A stretch of DNA of 64,000 nt from Brasenia schreberi. Taxonomy: Eukaryota; Streptophyta; Magnoliopsida; Nymphaeales; Cabombaceae. Made by a program: the position numbers and the translations under genes. A model generated the notes under the pieces. It searched no databases. It was not told where the DNA came from and saw only the letters and a program-made list of their open reading frames with translations. Shown here in pieces: positions 51,101-62,041 of this stretch. Where the stretch lies: positions 6,347,001 to 6,411,000 of the forward strand of contig JAYKKT010000088.1 in assembly GCA_036023115.1 (NCBI GenBank), read 5' to 3'. How positions within the stretch are numbered: position 1 is the first letter of the stretch; every line of letters starts with the position of its first letter.

Positions 51101-54100
51101 TACATGAGAAGAGACAACAGAAGGATGATTTAGGGATGTGTGAAGAAAATGACGATGATGCTATTGGATTGAGGGATGTGTGAAGAAAATTACGATGATG
51201 CTATTGGATTGATTGATAGTATTCCTTTAAATGCTAAAACATAAATTGGTAGTAGTAGTTCTCGACAATCAAATAGGGAAAAGAGGGTTGCTGAAGATTT
51301 TGCAAGTGAAAGTGGTAGAAGAGGAAGCTGAGGAAGGAGTAGAGGAAGAGTTTCTTCTAGAATACATTCATTTTTTCCTCCTAGCACTACACATGGCTCT
51401 CAACTTGGAATTCGTGTTGCTATGATTTCAAAACAACTGCATGATCAGGCAAACCTTGTAGTGGGCAGATGGTTTTATGATGCATGCATTCTATTTAATG
51501 TAACAAATGGTTTTCATTTTCAAGTAATGACAAATGCAATTGCTAATATTGGTGTAGGATACAAGATGTCCTCTTATCAAAAGTTGAGAGGAAAGTTATT
51601 AGATAAGACCGTCATTAAAGTGCAAGAATATTGTTCGACTTTGAGAGAGTCATGGAAGGAGATAGGATGCACTATCATGGCAGACGGATGGACATATAGG
51701 CGAGGAAGTACTTTATTAAACTTTTTTATCTACTGTCTTAAAGGACTTATGTTTTTGAGATATCTAAATATGTCAGAGGAGAAACATACTACTGAGATCC
51801 TAAGGTAAGAGTTTGATAAGGTGATATGTGAGGTTGGGGTAGAGAATGTAGTCCAATTCATTACAGATAATGTAGCTAACTATAAAGCAGTTAGAAAAGA
51901 GTTAGCATATACTTATGGGACTTTTTATTGGACACTATGCACAGCACATTGTTTAGATCTCATCCTTAAGGATATTGGTGAGATGAATGAGATAAAGGTA
52001 GCAACTGAGTGTTGCTAAGATATCACCAAATTTATCTACAAGCATGCCTTTGTATTGAGTATGATGAGGAGATATACAGATGGTGCAGAGCTTCTTCGTA
52101 CAACTGCAACTCGATTTATAACTAATTTCTTATCTGTACAGGGCATTATGAGATAGAAGCAAGTCTTAAGAAAATGTTCTCTTTAGATGAGTGGCAACAA
52201 TTTACAGAGTTACCTCAAAATAGAAGAAAAAGAAAATTGAATGAAATTTCAAAAAAAGTCTTTAGGAGTACATTTTGGAATGCATGTGTTAGGTTGTTGA
52301 GGGTTACATGTCCCTTAGTAAATGTTTTGAGATTGGTTCATGTAGACACCCAAAATTTTTCTTAAAAGATTTGATATTTTAGAAATTTTGCCTTTTTAAG
52401 AAAAAATTGTGGTTTTGGGTTTTTAAGGGTTTTCAAATAAAGATACCTTAAACGAACTCATTTTCGCACCAAAATTTCGTGGCAGTCTCAAAATAAGGAT
52501 AAATGACACCCCTCTAAAAAAATCCAATTTTGACAAAGAGCCAAATAAATGATTGCTTTGCCCTCAAGCCCAAATTGGCAGGACTCCATCTTTTCAAATG
52601 ATTTTCTTCAAAGAAATTATGGTTTCAAACAATTTTCTTCGAAGAGACAAATAATAATAAGACATTGGGAACCAAACCCAAAAATGTTTGCAAAATGTCA
52701 AATTTGCAAAAACCTTTGAAATACAAATCAAATCTAAATTAGACCTCAAAAACTCGCTCGATTAAGGATAGTCCTACTCCGAGATCCTACACCCATCAAA
52801 GGATTAAAGCGGTCTAAAACCCTACACCCAAGGGTTAAAGAGGTTCGAAACCCTACACCCATTGAAAGGGTTAAAGTGGTCCGACACCCTACACCCAATA
52901 AAGGGTTAAAGTGGTTGAAACGGTAAAGACTAATAGAGCGAAAGCAGGTCGCCCGTACAAACAAATACTATCAATAGAACTCAGTTGTTTTCAAAAATAT
53001 TTGAACATTTCGATAGAACTCGTTTTCAAATATATCTAAAACAAAATGGTTTTAAATAATCAAAAAAAATATTTGAAACCATAAACCTGAAATCAAGCGC
53101 AAGATTCAAGTCCGATTCAGGGACAAAGCTGCGAATCAAATCAAAAGAGGATAAAGACAAAGCCCGTTGAAGATCCTCGAAGAATGCACGATCTTAAGGC
53201 CAAAACAGAATTAAAGCATCCCAATCTGATCTCAAAGCGGCAACAAAAAGGCAAAGACGAAGGACCTAGTCTCAAACGGGCTAGGGAAATTGAAGCCAAG
53301 ATAGGCTAGGCCAAATCAAAAGTCTACTATAAGGACTAAAGGAGGATCAAGTCAAGCCAATACTCCATCAAATATGGCACAAGGTTGCCCCAAATTGAAA
53401 TTAGTTCGGCCACATCCATTTACACCCAGTCGACTGTGCACCAAATCAAGTCTAGCCGGTCATATTCAAAAGCACTTGATTGTCTCATACTAGACCAAGT
53501 CACTTGGCCGACCTAACCACAAGGGACTGGGCTAGCATTGACCAAAGGGGACCATCAAGAAAGCCCACGTGATTGCCTTAGGTCCAGCCAAGGATTAGAT
53601 CAAGAGGAGGGCTCCAAAGACCCACCCAATTCAAACCGTGGAAGGCTCCAGGCCTTCTCCCTTTGAGGCCTATAAAAAGGGACCTTAAGGGACGATTTCA
53701 AGTAATTTATGAGGAAGAGTGTAGAGAGCCTAAGAGAGAGAGGGAGAACTGCAACAAGAGAGAGAAGAAGAGAGGGAAAGAAAGAGAGAGAGAGAGAGGA
53801 AGGAAATGAGAGAAGGAAGGAAAGAGTTGATCCCTTCCTATAAACATATTTCAATTCATTTTCCATCAGTCATTTATTTTAAATTTGATGTGATTAGTCT
53901 TTTAATTTCGAACGAATGTATTCACGTATGTTTTAAACACAGAAATCTATTTTCAGCATCTTCCATACGTTTGATATTTTATTTTTCATTTCCATCTCTC
54001 TGCTCCAAATGATCTGAAATTTGGTACACCGAATCTTCACACACAAGTCCACATATGATAAAATTTTCAAGAATTTTAGGACCGTGCAACCACGTAATTA

Positions 54101-57100
54101 AAATTGAGGAAGATCGAAAAAATCCATAATCAAATCTGTCAAACTTGTATTTATTGCAACAAAACTTGAGTAATCATTCAGATAGATGAGTGGTCATACA
54201 AGAAAAGACCGTATACATAATGAGGTTATTAGAAACAAAGTAGGAGTGACACCAATAGAGGATAAAATGAGAGAACATCGTTTAAGATGGTTTGGACATA
54301 TAGAAAGAAGATGTAAGAAGGTTAGAAAAACTAAATTTGGAAAGTATTAAAAGAGGTAGAGGACGACCACAAAAGTGTTGGAAAGAAACAATAAAGAACG
54401 ATCTAGTTTATTGGGAGTTAACTGCTAACATGGCACAAGATAGGGATCTGTGGAAACAAAGAATCCATGTAGTCGACCCCGTCTAGTATGGGAAAAGGCT
54501 TAGTTGTTGTTGTAGTTGTTGTAAAGCTTGAGTAATCATCCCATAACTCTGTCTATAGTAAATCAATTTCAGTGAAACTTGTCTCATTGGAAATCTGACA
54601 TCCATAGCTTTCCAAAAAGACAAAGTTCATAAAAATCAGAGCTTTGTGCATCGAAATACATATGTTTCTTTGAATCTCAGTATTTCTATAACATATCAGT
54701 TTTGAGTGCATGTGCATAGGCACATTCTTGATTTAATTCTGCACAATCACAATACACAAAAATAGAATAAAAATAGTCCAGAATATCCACATTCGTGTTT
54801 ACTTACTGTAAAATTTTCGTGAATTTTGGAGATTCCAAAACTGTTCAAAAAAATACGAAAACAAGTTCTTAAAAACATAACCAGTTTCTGTTTTTCAGAA
54901 CTTTGAAAAATTTTCATTCATAGGCCAAGTGCATATTTTGGTTGATTCAAGTTGATTCAAAAGTGAATTTTAGAAACACACCTTGTTCAAATCAATCCTC
55001 AAAACATTTAGGTTGGTCCTTGAGCACCGGTTCAAGAAAGCCTAAGACGAAAAGATCTCGCTTCCTCACAATCGCTACTCGAAGTCAGAAAATCTATCTT
55101 TGCTAGTTTAAGCAAACTAGTTGGCACGCTCACGCAAAACGACGTAGATTGAAAACTTATTTCAAGTCTCTACATAAACTTTGGAGTAAAATTTTCACAT
55201 CTACAGTTGATAGTGAGGAGAAACCATCTATGGCTACCTTTATGAAGCCATGGATAAGGCAAAAGAAGCCATTAGAAATAATTTTAATGAAAGAAAGGAA
55301 TTATGTGCTTGTGTGAAACATTATAAATAATAGATGGATCAAACAATTGCATCAGCCTATTCATGCAGCAGCATATTACCTAAACCCAGCATTGAGGTAC
55401 TCAACAAGCTTCAAAAGGGACGGTGAGGTTAATTGAGGCATCATTGATTGTATAGACAGATTAGTCCCTGATGAGAGTAGAACAGATGCTATATATCGAG
55501 AGATGGAGATCTTTGATAATGCTCTTCACTTAATGGGTTTGCCTATAGCAATTCGCAACCGCACTAATATACACCGAAGTAAATTGCTTATCTTCGTATT
55601 TAAGTTTCTTAAATCTTATATTATTGTAGATTAAATCCCTAATGTTTGTCTTTTTTATAGATGTTTTGTGGAATAAGTTTGAAAGTGATTGCCCAAACCT
55701 TAAAGATTTTGTAGTAAGAGTTCTGAACCAAACTTATAGTGTAACAGGTTGTGAAAGGAATTGGAGTATCTTTGAACACATCCATACAAAAAAGCGTAAT
55801 AGGTTGGAACATAAGCAGCTCAATGACTTAGTTTTCATCTACTGTAACATGCGGCTTCGCAAAGGTAATCTTCTATTAGTTACTACTTAAAGATTCAATT
55901 CAATATTTTATTTAACTTCAATTGTTAATATTATTTACTAATTACTTATCTTTTTTTTTTGTAGGCAATTAAAAAAGGTAAATAGAGAAGAAAGCCAATT
56001 TGATCCAATAAGTTTGGATAATTTTGATATATTAGAGGAGTGAATTATGGAAGATAACGAATAAAATGCACTCCTAACTGAAGAAGACATTGCATGAATT
56101 AATTTAGAAGGAGTGCAACAACATCATCAAGGAGATGAAGATTTTGATTTTAAAGCAGGAGGTAGTGAGGATCTTCAGCAAGGAGAAGATGAACATTATT
56201 TAGTTGATGATCCTAATTACAATATGTAAATGTAATTATATTTCATTTTTTGCTTCAAAATATGTAATTTTTTTCAATTGTTCAATGGTGAATGATCAAT
56301 ATGTACTAAACTTTGTATTATATGAATTCTTTGCAATTATCAGATCTTTTCTTTTCTTTTTTTTAGATTTTTACTATTTTTTAATATTAAAGTATGATAC
56401 GGTACAATACGATATGCTTGTATCGTGGACCAAAACGATACACGATACGATGGCATCAAACAACACTGGAAATGTTGGCTTTCACTCCTCTCTTTCTCTC
56501 TATAAATACTTATCCTATATTCAATAAATAACAAGCCTTATATGATTGATTGTATTTTTATGGATTATCTGATTGAATAAAGTTTGATTCATACCTATAT
56601 TTCTAACACATTCATACTAAAATATAATCAAACTTTTATTCTCTACCAAAGAGTTCTAGAAAGATAAGCAACCAGAAAGTGTTTCTGCTCTTTTTTACAC
56701 AATCAAACAGGTCAGACAAAAGCAGTTGAACAATAAAAAATTGAGAAACAGTGAAGAACTGATAACTCAAACATCAAGCCGATGTAAAATCTCAACATCA
56801 CACAACAGCAAACAGAATTCTTAAATGCAGTGGTTCAATTATCATTCTAGACTTTTGATAAACTTAATATCTTTCCTTAGAGAAAATAATTACAAATTCT
56901 ACATGGCAACTAAATAAGCCAAATTAGTTACTGACCAGCTTCCTTGCTTGTATGTAAATTGCTGCTTTTCAATTTTCTCTCTTCTTCTTTCTGCAAGACT
57001 TCAAGACAAATTGCATGGCTTAGTGCAAATCCCAGTTAAAAGAAGAATCTTTTCACATTATAGCAGAAAGAATCATTTCCACAAGAACTTTTCTTGAAGC

Positions 57101-58640
57101 TAGAAAACAGTCCAAAAAATCCAAAGTTACATAATTTTGGGATGGGGGCTGCTGAAGTGCCCCGACTAAACCCCTCATATGATGTACGAAGTACAAAAAA
57201 GAGCTGCAGACAAGGAAAAGAGAAGTGCCACAGGAAACATGTTCTATAGTAGAAGACAAGCAGGAAAGCGTGTGTTTGAAGAATAAAAACTAAAAGGTGT
57301 CTTCACTTTGTCATCCAAGTATGTCTACTATTATTTAGAAAATTCTAGATACAAAATACATGAACTGCATACTAAGTTGCGATATATCTTCCACAAGTTA
57401 CAGAATAAACCCAAGAGACCTAAAAGTTGACAAGGAACAGCCTGACACCATTTTTTTGCAGATCCAGACCTTCCTAGCAGTTCCCAAAATAGAAAATGAT
57501 GATGATCAAGAAAAATGTTTTATTTGAATCAGAAATGACAGTCACAGAATCGATGTTCATACTTGCAGCATTCAGCTTCACACGTTCACGCCTTGCCTCT
57601 AGCTCTAGAACTTCCTGAATACAGTAATCACTGTCAAGCTTCAACTAGTAAGAAATATGCCAAAAGAACATGACATAACGCAAGTCATTTTTGTTAGATA
57701 AGCTTCAAATAAAAATGAGTTATTAACTTATTGATATTTACTACACATTGAGGCTCTGACAGAATCCTATCCCAGGACCCCCTAAACTGACCAAATTATG
57801 CATACTGTAAATTTAAGTTACGTTTCAAGTAGCATTACAACTTTCATGTCATCGTTCAGCATTTACCTGTTACATACAACCCAAGTCAGTTGACATAGGT
57901 GAAGTTAGATCACATCTACCGATGAGGTTCTTATTCAATGGAGGCTAGGTCATGGAGAGGGCTGAACAGAAGTGAACTGGCAAGATAAATCAGAATTGAT
58001 CTAATTCAGCCATAAATCCATTGCATCCATTTTTCTAGTTTGGATTTTATGTATGTATAAGTTTTTGAGTTTTAAATTGACCATTCAAGCTGTTCTGATT
58101 CAATTTGATTCAAGCAATTCTCTAAATCTCTTTGTAAAATGATTCAATTCAGAAAGCTGAATTTAGCAGTATTGCTAAAGATAGCTTATTCAAAACTAGA
58201 TTTGTGATACTGCACTTTTCTTACATAATACAGCAATAACAATTCCCGAATATGTGTCCTCAATTCGAAATGAATGCAAAGGTGAATAAAGGTCAAGTCA
58301 AATACAATTCTACCTAGTAGAAGAGGGACTTCCGTACAAGTTTTCTCGCATTTAACTATTACCTCAGGGGTTGGAGCTTTCTTCCTTTGCCCGCTTAACC
58401 AGCAAATCCACTCAACTATAATTAAAAGGCACAGTCGCAGCAAATAAATAGCATGAATATATGGTAATAAAAGCAAAAACCCAATGTCTGTCCAAGCATC
58501 TTCATAAAAATAGGAGTTAGCTGCCAACCGTCATTATGCAACCCAAAACGAAAGCACGAGTATCATATCACCAATATTTGAAGCAAGGATTGCTTCGTCC
58601 ATGATAATCAGTTACTAGTCTAATTGTATAACTGGAAGTT

Positions 58641-58696
<56 letters not shown>

Positions 58697-60198
58697 TTCA
58701 AGAAACCAAGTCTTGGAAGTTTTCAACTCATCCACCAACCTGGTAATGAAGTTGGATCATCTTCACCTTTAAATATCACCCATCTATGCTCTTTCACTGC
58801 ACATGCCAAGAGAGAATAAAGATCCCTTCTGTTTCAATTGAGATCAAAGGACTTATGTAAAACCATATGTATAACTTGTATAAGCTTTCAGGTAGGGTTC
58901 TGCCTAACCCCTTCTTGCCAATGCAAAAAAGAAAAAAACCATGTATAAGCTCAAATACAGTTCTTTTAGGCAGGACTAGGAATGTCTGCTCGTGAAACAT
59001 AAAATACACAGTTGAAATACCTCAAAAAATACAGTGACATTATACTCATAAAAACTTGTTGGGCATATAAAACTTTCTAAAACACTTTTACACAGTATAG
59101 GGGTTTCCTTTTGTCCATTATATGTATCTTAATGGGAGTAATGGGTTAGGCATTCCAGGAAGGACACAAATCTTAAAACTTGTGACACTCCCTATTGTAA
59201 TAGTTAGGTATATTTGGACAAATTCTCAAGATTTCACTCGATAATGAATGTTCTTGATGCCAAAGAATTTTCAAGAATTAAACCCATCCTTCTTCATACA
59301 ACATGGTCATGATTTCATTTCTCTGCTCCTTAGAAGTTGACGCATCGATGTCATTGATGTGTCCCTTACCTATGGGAGAACCGGAAGTACTAATTGAGGA
59401 GAAGTGAATCCAAAATGGATAATCGAAGGATTGGAAATCCAAACTATTAGCCAAATGAGAAGTTGAGTCACACGTTTATTCGAGTTCTCTTTCCCCCAAA
59501 CTCACTCCAATCCAACCGCAGGCTTAGTGTAGAAAATGGAATAACGTAATGTTGTGTTCTCTAAGCCATATGATCCTTTAGCGATGGATACTGAGCTTGG
59601 AAGAAAAGAAGAAATGCATGAATCGAAGAACTGAATAGCGCCAGAATCGTATTCCTTATTTGCTAGCAGCAACTGAGAACTTAAGCTACTATTAATGAAA
59701 TCGTTGCATTTTCTTCTCAGTCTCCGGCGAATAAGCAAGTTGACACCTCCAATTTCAGTAGATTTACGTTCAATCACCTAATCAAACTTATAACCTCGTC
59801 AATATCTTAATCGTGGATCACCGCATCCCGATACGAATAAAAGCATAAAGCAAAGGAAAATATTGCAAATAATTGCAGTACAAGCAATAAACTTTCCCTG
59901 CATATTCGAATTCAAAGCGTTTCAACAGATTTTAGGCAACCAAAATCCCATGACTGTATGGAAACAAGTTTCTGAAGAATGAAACGGTAGAATCAACTCC
60001 AATTTCATATTTTAGATCGCGTCTCCGCTCCCGCTTTGAAAATGTAGTTCAATAGAGAGAGAGAGAGAGAGAGAGAGAGAGCATACTGGCCCCATCAAGC
60101 GCTTCTGTTCGGGTGAAGTATCGATTGCCTGCCTTGTCAATACCAACTTGAGTGCCCGACTTGAAGTATCCTCTAATCCTCGCAAGAAATCTCGACAT
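42103..60198 (-). CDS. NDUFAF2: NDUFAF2-like complex I assembly factor, 9 exons
   Basis: Homologue of NDUFAF2 (mimitin, B17.2-like), which helps assemble mitochondrial respiratory complex I and is a paralogue of subunit NDUFA12. Exons: 60198-60087, 58796-58740, 58415-58363, 57614-57563, 56998-56936, 45916-45845, 44217-44163, 43364-43308, 42166-42103. All are GT-AG and phase-consistent, giving 194 residues and a TGA stop. Family signatures: [19 protein letters not shown] (10-28), [19 protein letters not shown] (41-59), [15 protein letters not shown] (60-74), LEARRERV near 79, then a variable acidic/polar part, and the conserved C-terminus [19 protein letters not shown]. The exon 5 acceptor was chosen 8 bases upstream of a better-looking TTGCAG because only this keeps the frame. 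Exon 8 is 57 nt and skippable in frame. Intron 5 (45917-56935) holds the nested transposons. I see no obvious cleavable targeting peptide; mitochondrial location is from the family. Confidence 0.93.
42717..42755 (-). mobile_element. RTE LINE 3'-end fragment in intron 8
   Basis: CCTTTTCCCATACTAGACGG is the reverse complement of the conserved RTE tail. Only about 40 bases remain. Confidence 0.6.
43896..44015. repeat. Alternating purine-pyrimidine tract in intron 7
   Basis: A run dominated by TGCATGCATG, TGTGCACGT, GTATGCAAGTGTG and similar alternations, over about 110 bases. It is a degenerate simple repeat. Such alternation favours Z-DNA in vitro. Confidence 0.7.
44360..45840. other. Intron 6, no inserted element recognised
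   Basis: AT-rich intron between exons 45916-45845 and 44217-44163. Short open frames here resemble nothing known. Confidence 0.5.
46370..46600 (-). mobile_element. Old RTE LINE coding fragment in intron 5
   Basis: The minus strand reads a diverged RTE C-terminal region ([15 protein letters not shown], then [13 protein letters not shown], then WFGHM), aligning with the 36.3-kb copy. More diverged than the other RTE copies, so older or a different subfamily. Confidence 0.6.
46768..46972 (+). mobile_element. RTE LINE 3' end in intron 5
   Basis: GGGATCACCCTTGCATGG is followed by ATCCATGTAGCCGACCCCAT, CTAGTATGGGAAAAGGCTTA and a run of GTT/GTA units. This is the same tail as the RTE copies at 3480, 36284 and 54178. 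No coding part and no clear target duplication. Confidence 0.65.
47386..47693 (+). repeat. 5' LTR
   Basis: A 308-bp LTR. It starts TATTAAAATATAATAGGG (TG changed to TA) and ends TATATTTATAACA. A TATA box (TTTATAAATACTTATCC) lies near 47583. Confidence 0.88.
48755..49130 (+). pseudogene. Calmodulin-like (EF-hand) sequence captured in LTR element
   Basis: One continuous reading frame, broken by TAG (after LESMV) and TGA (after TEDL), with four EF-hand loops in order: [34 protein letters not shown] and DTNDDDG. The E/F helices around them ([35 protein letters not shown]) fit plant calmodulin-like proteins, many of which are intronless. Active members bind calcium and relay calcium signals. This copy cannot make a full protein because of the stops. 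It lies between the primer-binding site and polypurine tract of the LTR element, so it was probably transduced with it. Its base composition is richer in G+C than the surroundings. Confidence 0.85.
50295..50403 (+). repeat. 3' LTR, left part (split by hAT)
   Basis: Starts TGTTAAAATATAATAGGG directly after the polypurine tract and aligns with the 5' LTR up to the ACCATCA region, where the hAT element begins. Confidence 0.82.
52341..55205 (+). repeat. Solo LTR inserted in the hAT transposase
   Basis: Starts TGTAGACACCCAAAA and ends CACATCTACA. The flanks GTTCA (52336-52340) and GTTGA (55206-55210) are a 5-bp target duplication with one change. Joining the flanks restores the hAT reading frame. 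No internal retrotransposon sequence remains, so it is a solo LTR left by LTR-LTR recombination. It is 2865 bp, of which about 360 are the later RTE insertion and its duplicated target. The rest matches the length of the related LTR at 28599-31193. Confidence 0.92.
54178..54522 (+). mobile_element. RTE-type LINE, 5'-truncated, in the solo LTR
   Basis: A 345-bp fragment of the RTE C-terminal region (RWFGHIERR) and tail, ending GGGAAAAGGCTTAG and (TTG)n. The target duplication is 17 bp with one mismatch (54161-54177 and 54523-54539, AAARCTTGAGTAATCAT). The related LTR near 29250 lacks the insertion. Confidence 0.92.
56469..56608 (+). repeat. 3' LTR, right part
   Basis: Contains TATAAATACTTATCCTATAT and ends ATATTTCTAACA, matching the right half of the 5' LTR. 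It is followed by the target duplication CATTC. Confidence 0.85.
58643..58690. repeat. (AT)n microsatellite in intron 2
   Basis: About 24 AT units, ending in a short (AC)n run. Confidence 0.96.
60053..60080. repeat. (GA)n microsatellite in intron 1
   Basis: About 14 GA units a few bases inside intron 1, next to the exon 1 donor (60086-60085 on the minus strand). On the gene strand it is a CT run. Confidence 0.95.
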
Positions 60199-60640
60199 CT
60201 TGTTCTCTCCTTTGATTGCATAAAGCTAGCTGCAGAGAGACAGAGAGAGACAGAGAGGGAACCAAGCTCGCTTTCGTACCCCCAGTCAGCACAACCCTGC
60301 ACCGAACTCCTGAAGTCATTTCTTGGATCTGGATCCAACCCAGTTCTCAATCCGGAGTAGATGCGAGTTCGTGAACTTGGGTCCACACAATTCAAAATGG
60401 TTCTGGACATGGTACGCAATGCAATCATATGAAACGTGGTGTTTGGGCACGTCTGCTTTTTCCCAGTGGAGAAAATTCAAATGAGAAACGGATAGCATAT
60501 TTCAAATTCCTTGTTCCTTTCAGATATCTCAACATTCTCTTTACGACAACCCAATATTATCAACCAAAATTATTTTTATATCTGCTCACAAGACTAATAA
60601 CGAAGTTGATATCAGGTCTACAATATAGTATAATATATAT
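60199..60640. promoter_or_regulatory. Upstream flank of the NDUFAF2-like gene
   Basis: The region 5' of the start codon at 60198, including a GA-rich stretch at 60232-60260, presumably holds the 5' untranslated region and promoter. A Copia remnant begins about 450 bp upstream. I see no decisive promoter motif. Confidence 0.3.
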
Positions 60641-60649
60641 CAAGCTACC

Positions 60650-61930
60650 AATATTTTAAGCATAAGAAACATTTGATTATTCTTGTCCATAACTAGGATA
60701 GTCAACTTTACTAAGCTTGACTCGTTTTGCAATTTCAATCACTCATTCTAAATTTCTTAAGGATATAATCAATATATAATTTGACTCAGCGATAACATTG
60801 TAGATACTCTATTACGAGTAATTTTTATACCTAGAATATAAAATGTATCTCCCATATCCTTCATTTCAAACTTGAAACTCAACCATGACTTGATCTTCAC
60901 AATCACATCAATGTCATTATTAATCAACAAAATGTCATCTAAATAGAAAAACATGATAATAAAGTGGCTCCTATTGTTTCAAACATAGAAACAATGAACC
61001 AACTTATTAGTCATGAACCCAAGTTGTACAATGATATTTTGAAAAATTAAATACCATTGACAAGGTAATTGCTTTAGGCCATATAAGGATTTCTCCAACT
61101 TATATACCACGTTATCATGACTTTTAAGTACATATCCTTCTACCTGATTCATGTAAATAGTATTATTAAGGTCACCATTCAAAAACATAGTCTTTACATC
61201 TACTTAATATAAATCTAAATCTTAAAATATAACTTTTGTCAAAATTATCCTTATCGATACAAAGTTTACAATAGGAGAATATTTATCAACATAATCAATA
61301 CTTTTTTGTGTGAAAGGTCTTTTTCAACCAATCTCGCTTTAAATTTTTGTATTGAATCGTTAACTTTGTATTTCTTCCTCAATACTCATTACAACAAATT
61401 ACTTTTCTTTTCTTTGGTAGAACTATCAACTCCCAAACTTAGTTTTTCTTAATGAATTCAATTTCCTCATCAATTGCATTTACCCAATCTGGTGATTCAA
61501 ATGAGCTCATAGCTACCTAACAACTTAGGTTATTAGTCACCTTAGCTAAATAAATATGATAGTCGTTCAAGTAGGACGGATGAACCCGTGGTCTCTTATG
61601 ACCACTTAATGTTTCAGTTTGCAAAAGAAGATCATTTGGTTTCGGTTCTATAAGTTTGAATGGTGATTCATCAAGATCTAGAAGACCATTATCATTATCA
61701 TTATTATTTGTAAGAATATTATTTTCCATCCCTACTCTTTATCAATCCAAGGTTCTTGTGCTAGAACCAATAAAGATATCCTCAATTTGATTAAGAGTAC
61801 CAGGACATTGGTACTAAAACAACAATTTGAGGCCCATATGAGACTAGAACCTATGATAAGGACCATCTATATTATCCTCTTTGATTTACACTTGGAACTG
61901 ATATTTGAAACCATAGTTCTGCATTTGATT
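60650..61930 (-). pseudogene. Ty1/Copia reverse transcriptase remnant
   Basis: Read on the minus strand from 61930 down: a pre-RT linker, SFESPDWVNAIDEEI near 61500, and DVKTMFLNGDLNNTIYM across 61205-61140, where FLNGDL is a Copia hallmark. It continues with YKLEKSLYGLKQLPCQWY, then YLDDILLINND near 60940 (the catalytic YVDD as YLDD), and LGIKITRNR near 60825. Stops and frameshifts separate the pieces. Gag, integrase and LTRs are not seen. It is a different copy from the plus-strand Copia at 24-27 kb. Confidence 0.85.
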
Positions 61931-61995
61931 TGCTCTTTGACCTAGTACTCGAGTTTCAACTTCCTACAAATAGTTTCATATTTGATAAATAATGT

Positions 61996-61996
61996 T

Positions 61997-62041
<45 letters not shown>
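61996..62041. repeat. (CA)n(TA)n microsatellite
   Basis: CA units followed by TA units. Confidence 0.95.

Larger units (their letters stand above)
50940..55890 (+). pseudogene. hAT transposase remnant, split by a solo LTR
   Basis: At 50945-51070 is a BED zinc finger ([19 protein letters not shown]). At 51422-51808 comes the DUF659-type catalytic part ([14 protein letters not shown], then IMADGW, in which the D fits the first catalytic aspartate). At 51830-52018 follow [13 protein letters not shown] (second aspartate, ITDN) and [14 protein letters not shown]. It continues to LRLV at 52335, is interrupted, and resumes at 55206 as DSEEKPSM. At 55642-55870 is the C-terminal dimerisation region ([20 protein letters not shown]). 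Several stops and frameshifts show it is inactive. The BED finger would have bound the terminal repeats. Confidence 0.85.
50404..56468 (+). mobile_element. hAT transposon inserted in the 3' LTR
   Basis: Ends: left CAATGTTATCCAT and right (reverse complement) CAGTGTTGTTTGATGCCAT, sharing the hAT-like CARTGTTRT. Subterminal repeats of the ATCGTA/ACGATAC type are dense at both ends (50427-50505 and 56393-56455). It contains a transposase remnant and is itself split by a solo LTR. No clean 8-bp target duplication is visible, so the ends may be off by a few bases. Confidence 0.75.
47386..56608 (+). mobile_element. LTR retrotransposon, non-autonomous, with nested insertions
   Basis: A complete element in intron 5 of the NDUFAF2-like gene, antisense to it. 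The 5-bp target duplication CATTC is perfect (47381-47385 and 56609-56613). The 5' LTR is 47386-47693. The primer-binding site TGGCATCAAAGCAAG at 47694 follows directly and resembles the initiator-Met tRNA type (TGGTATCAGAGC). The polypurine tract GAAAAGGGG at 50286-50294 directly precedes the 3' LTR start TGTTAAAATATAATAG. The internal region (47694-50294) shows no gag, protease, integrase or reverse transcriptase, but contains a calmodulin-like remnant. The 3' LTR is split by a hAT element. The LTRs have diverged visibly, so it is old and dead. Confidence 0.88.

Noticed and set aside
50396..56476. 8-bp target duplication of the hAT element
   Set aside because: CCATCAAC on the left does not match GAAATGTT on the right. 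A GCATCAAA inside the right end resembles it, but that would break the better terminal repeat.
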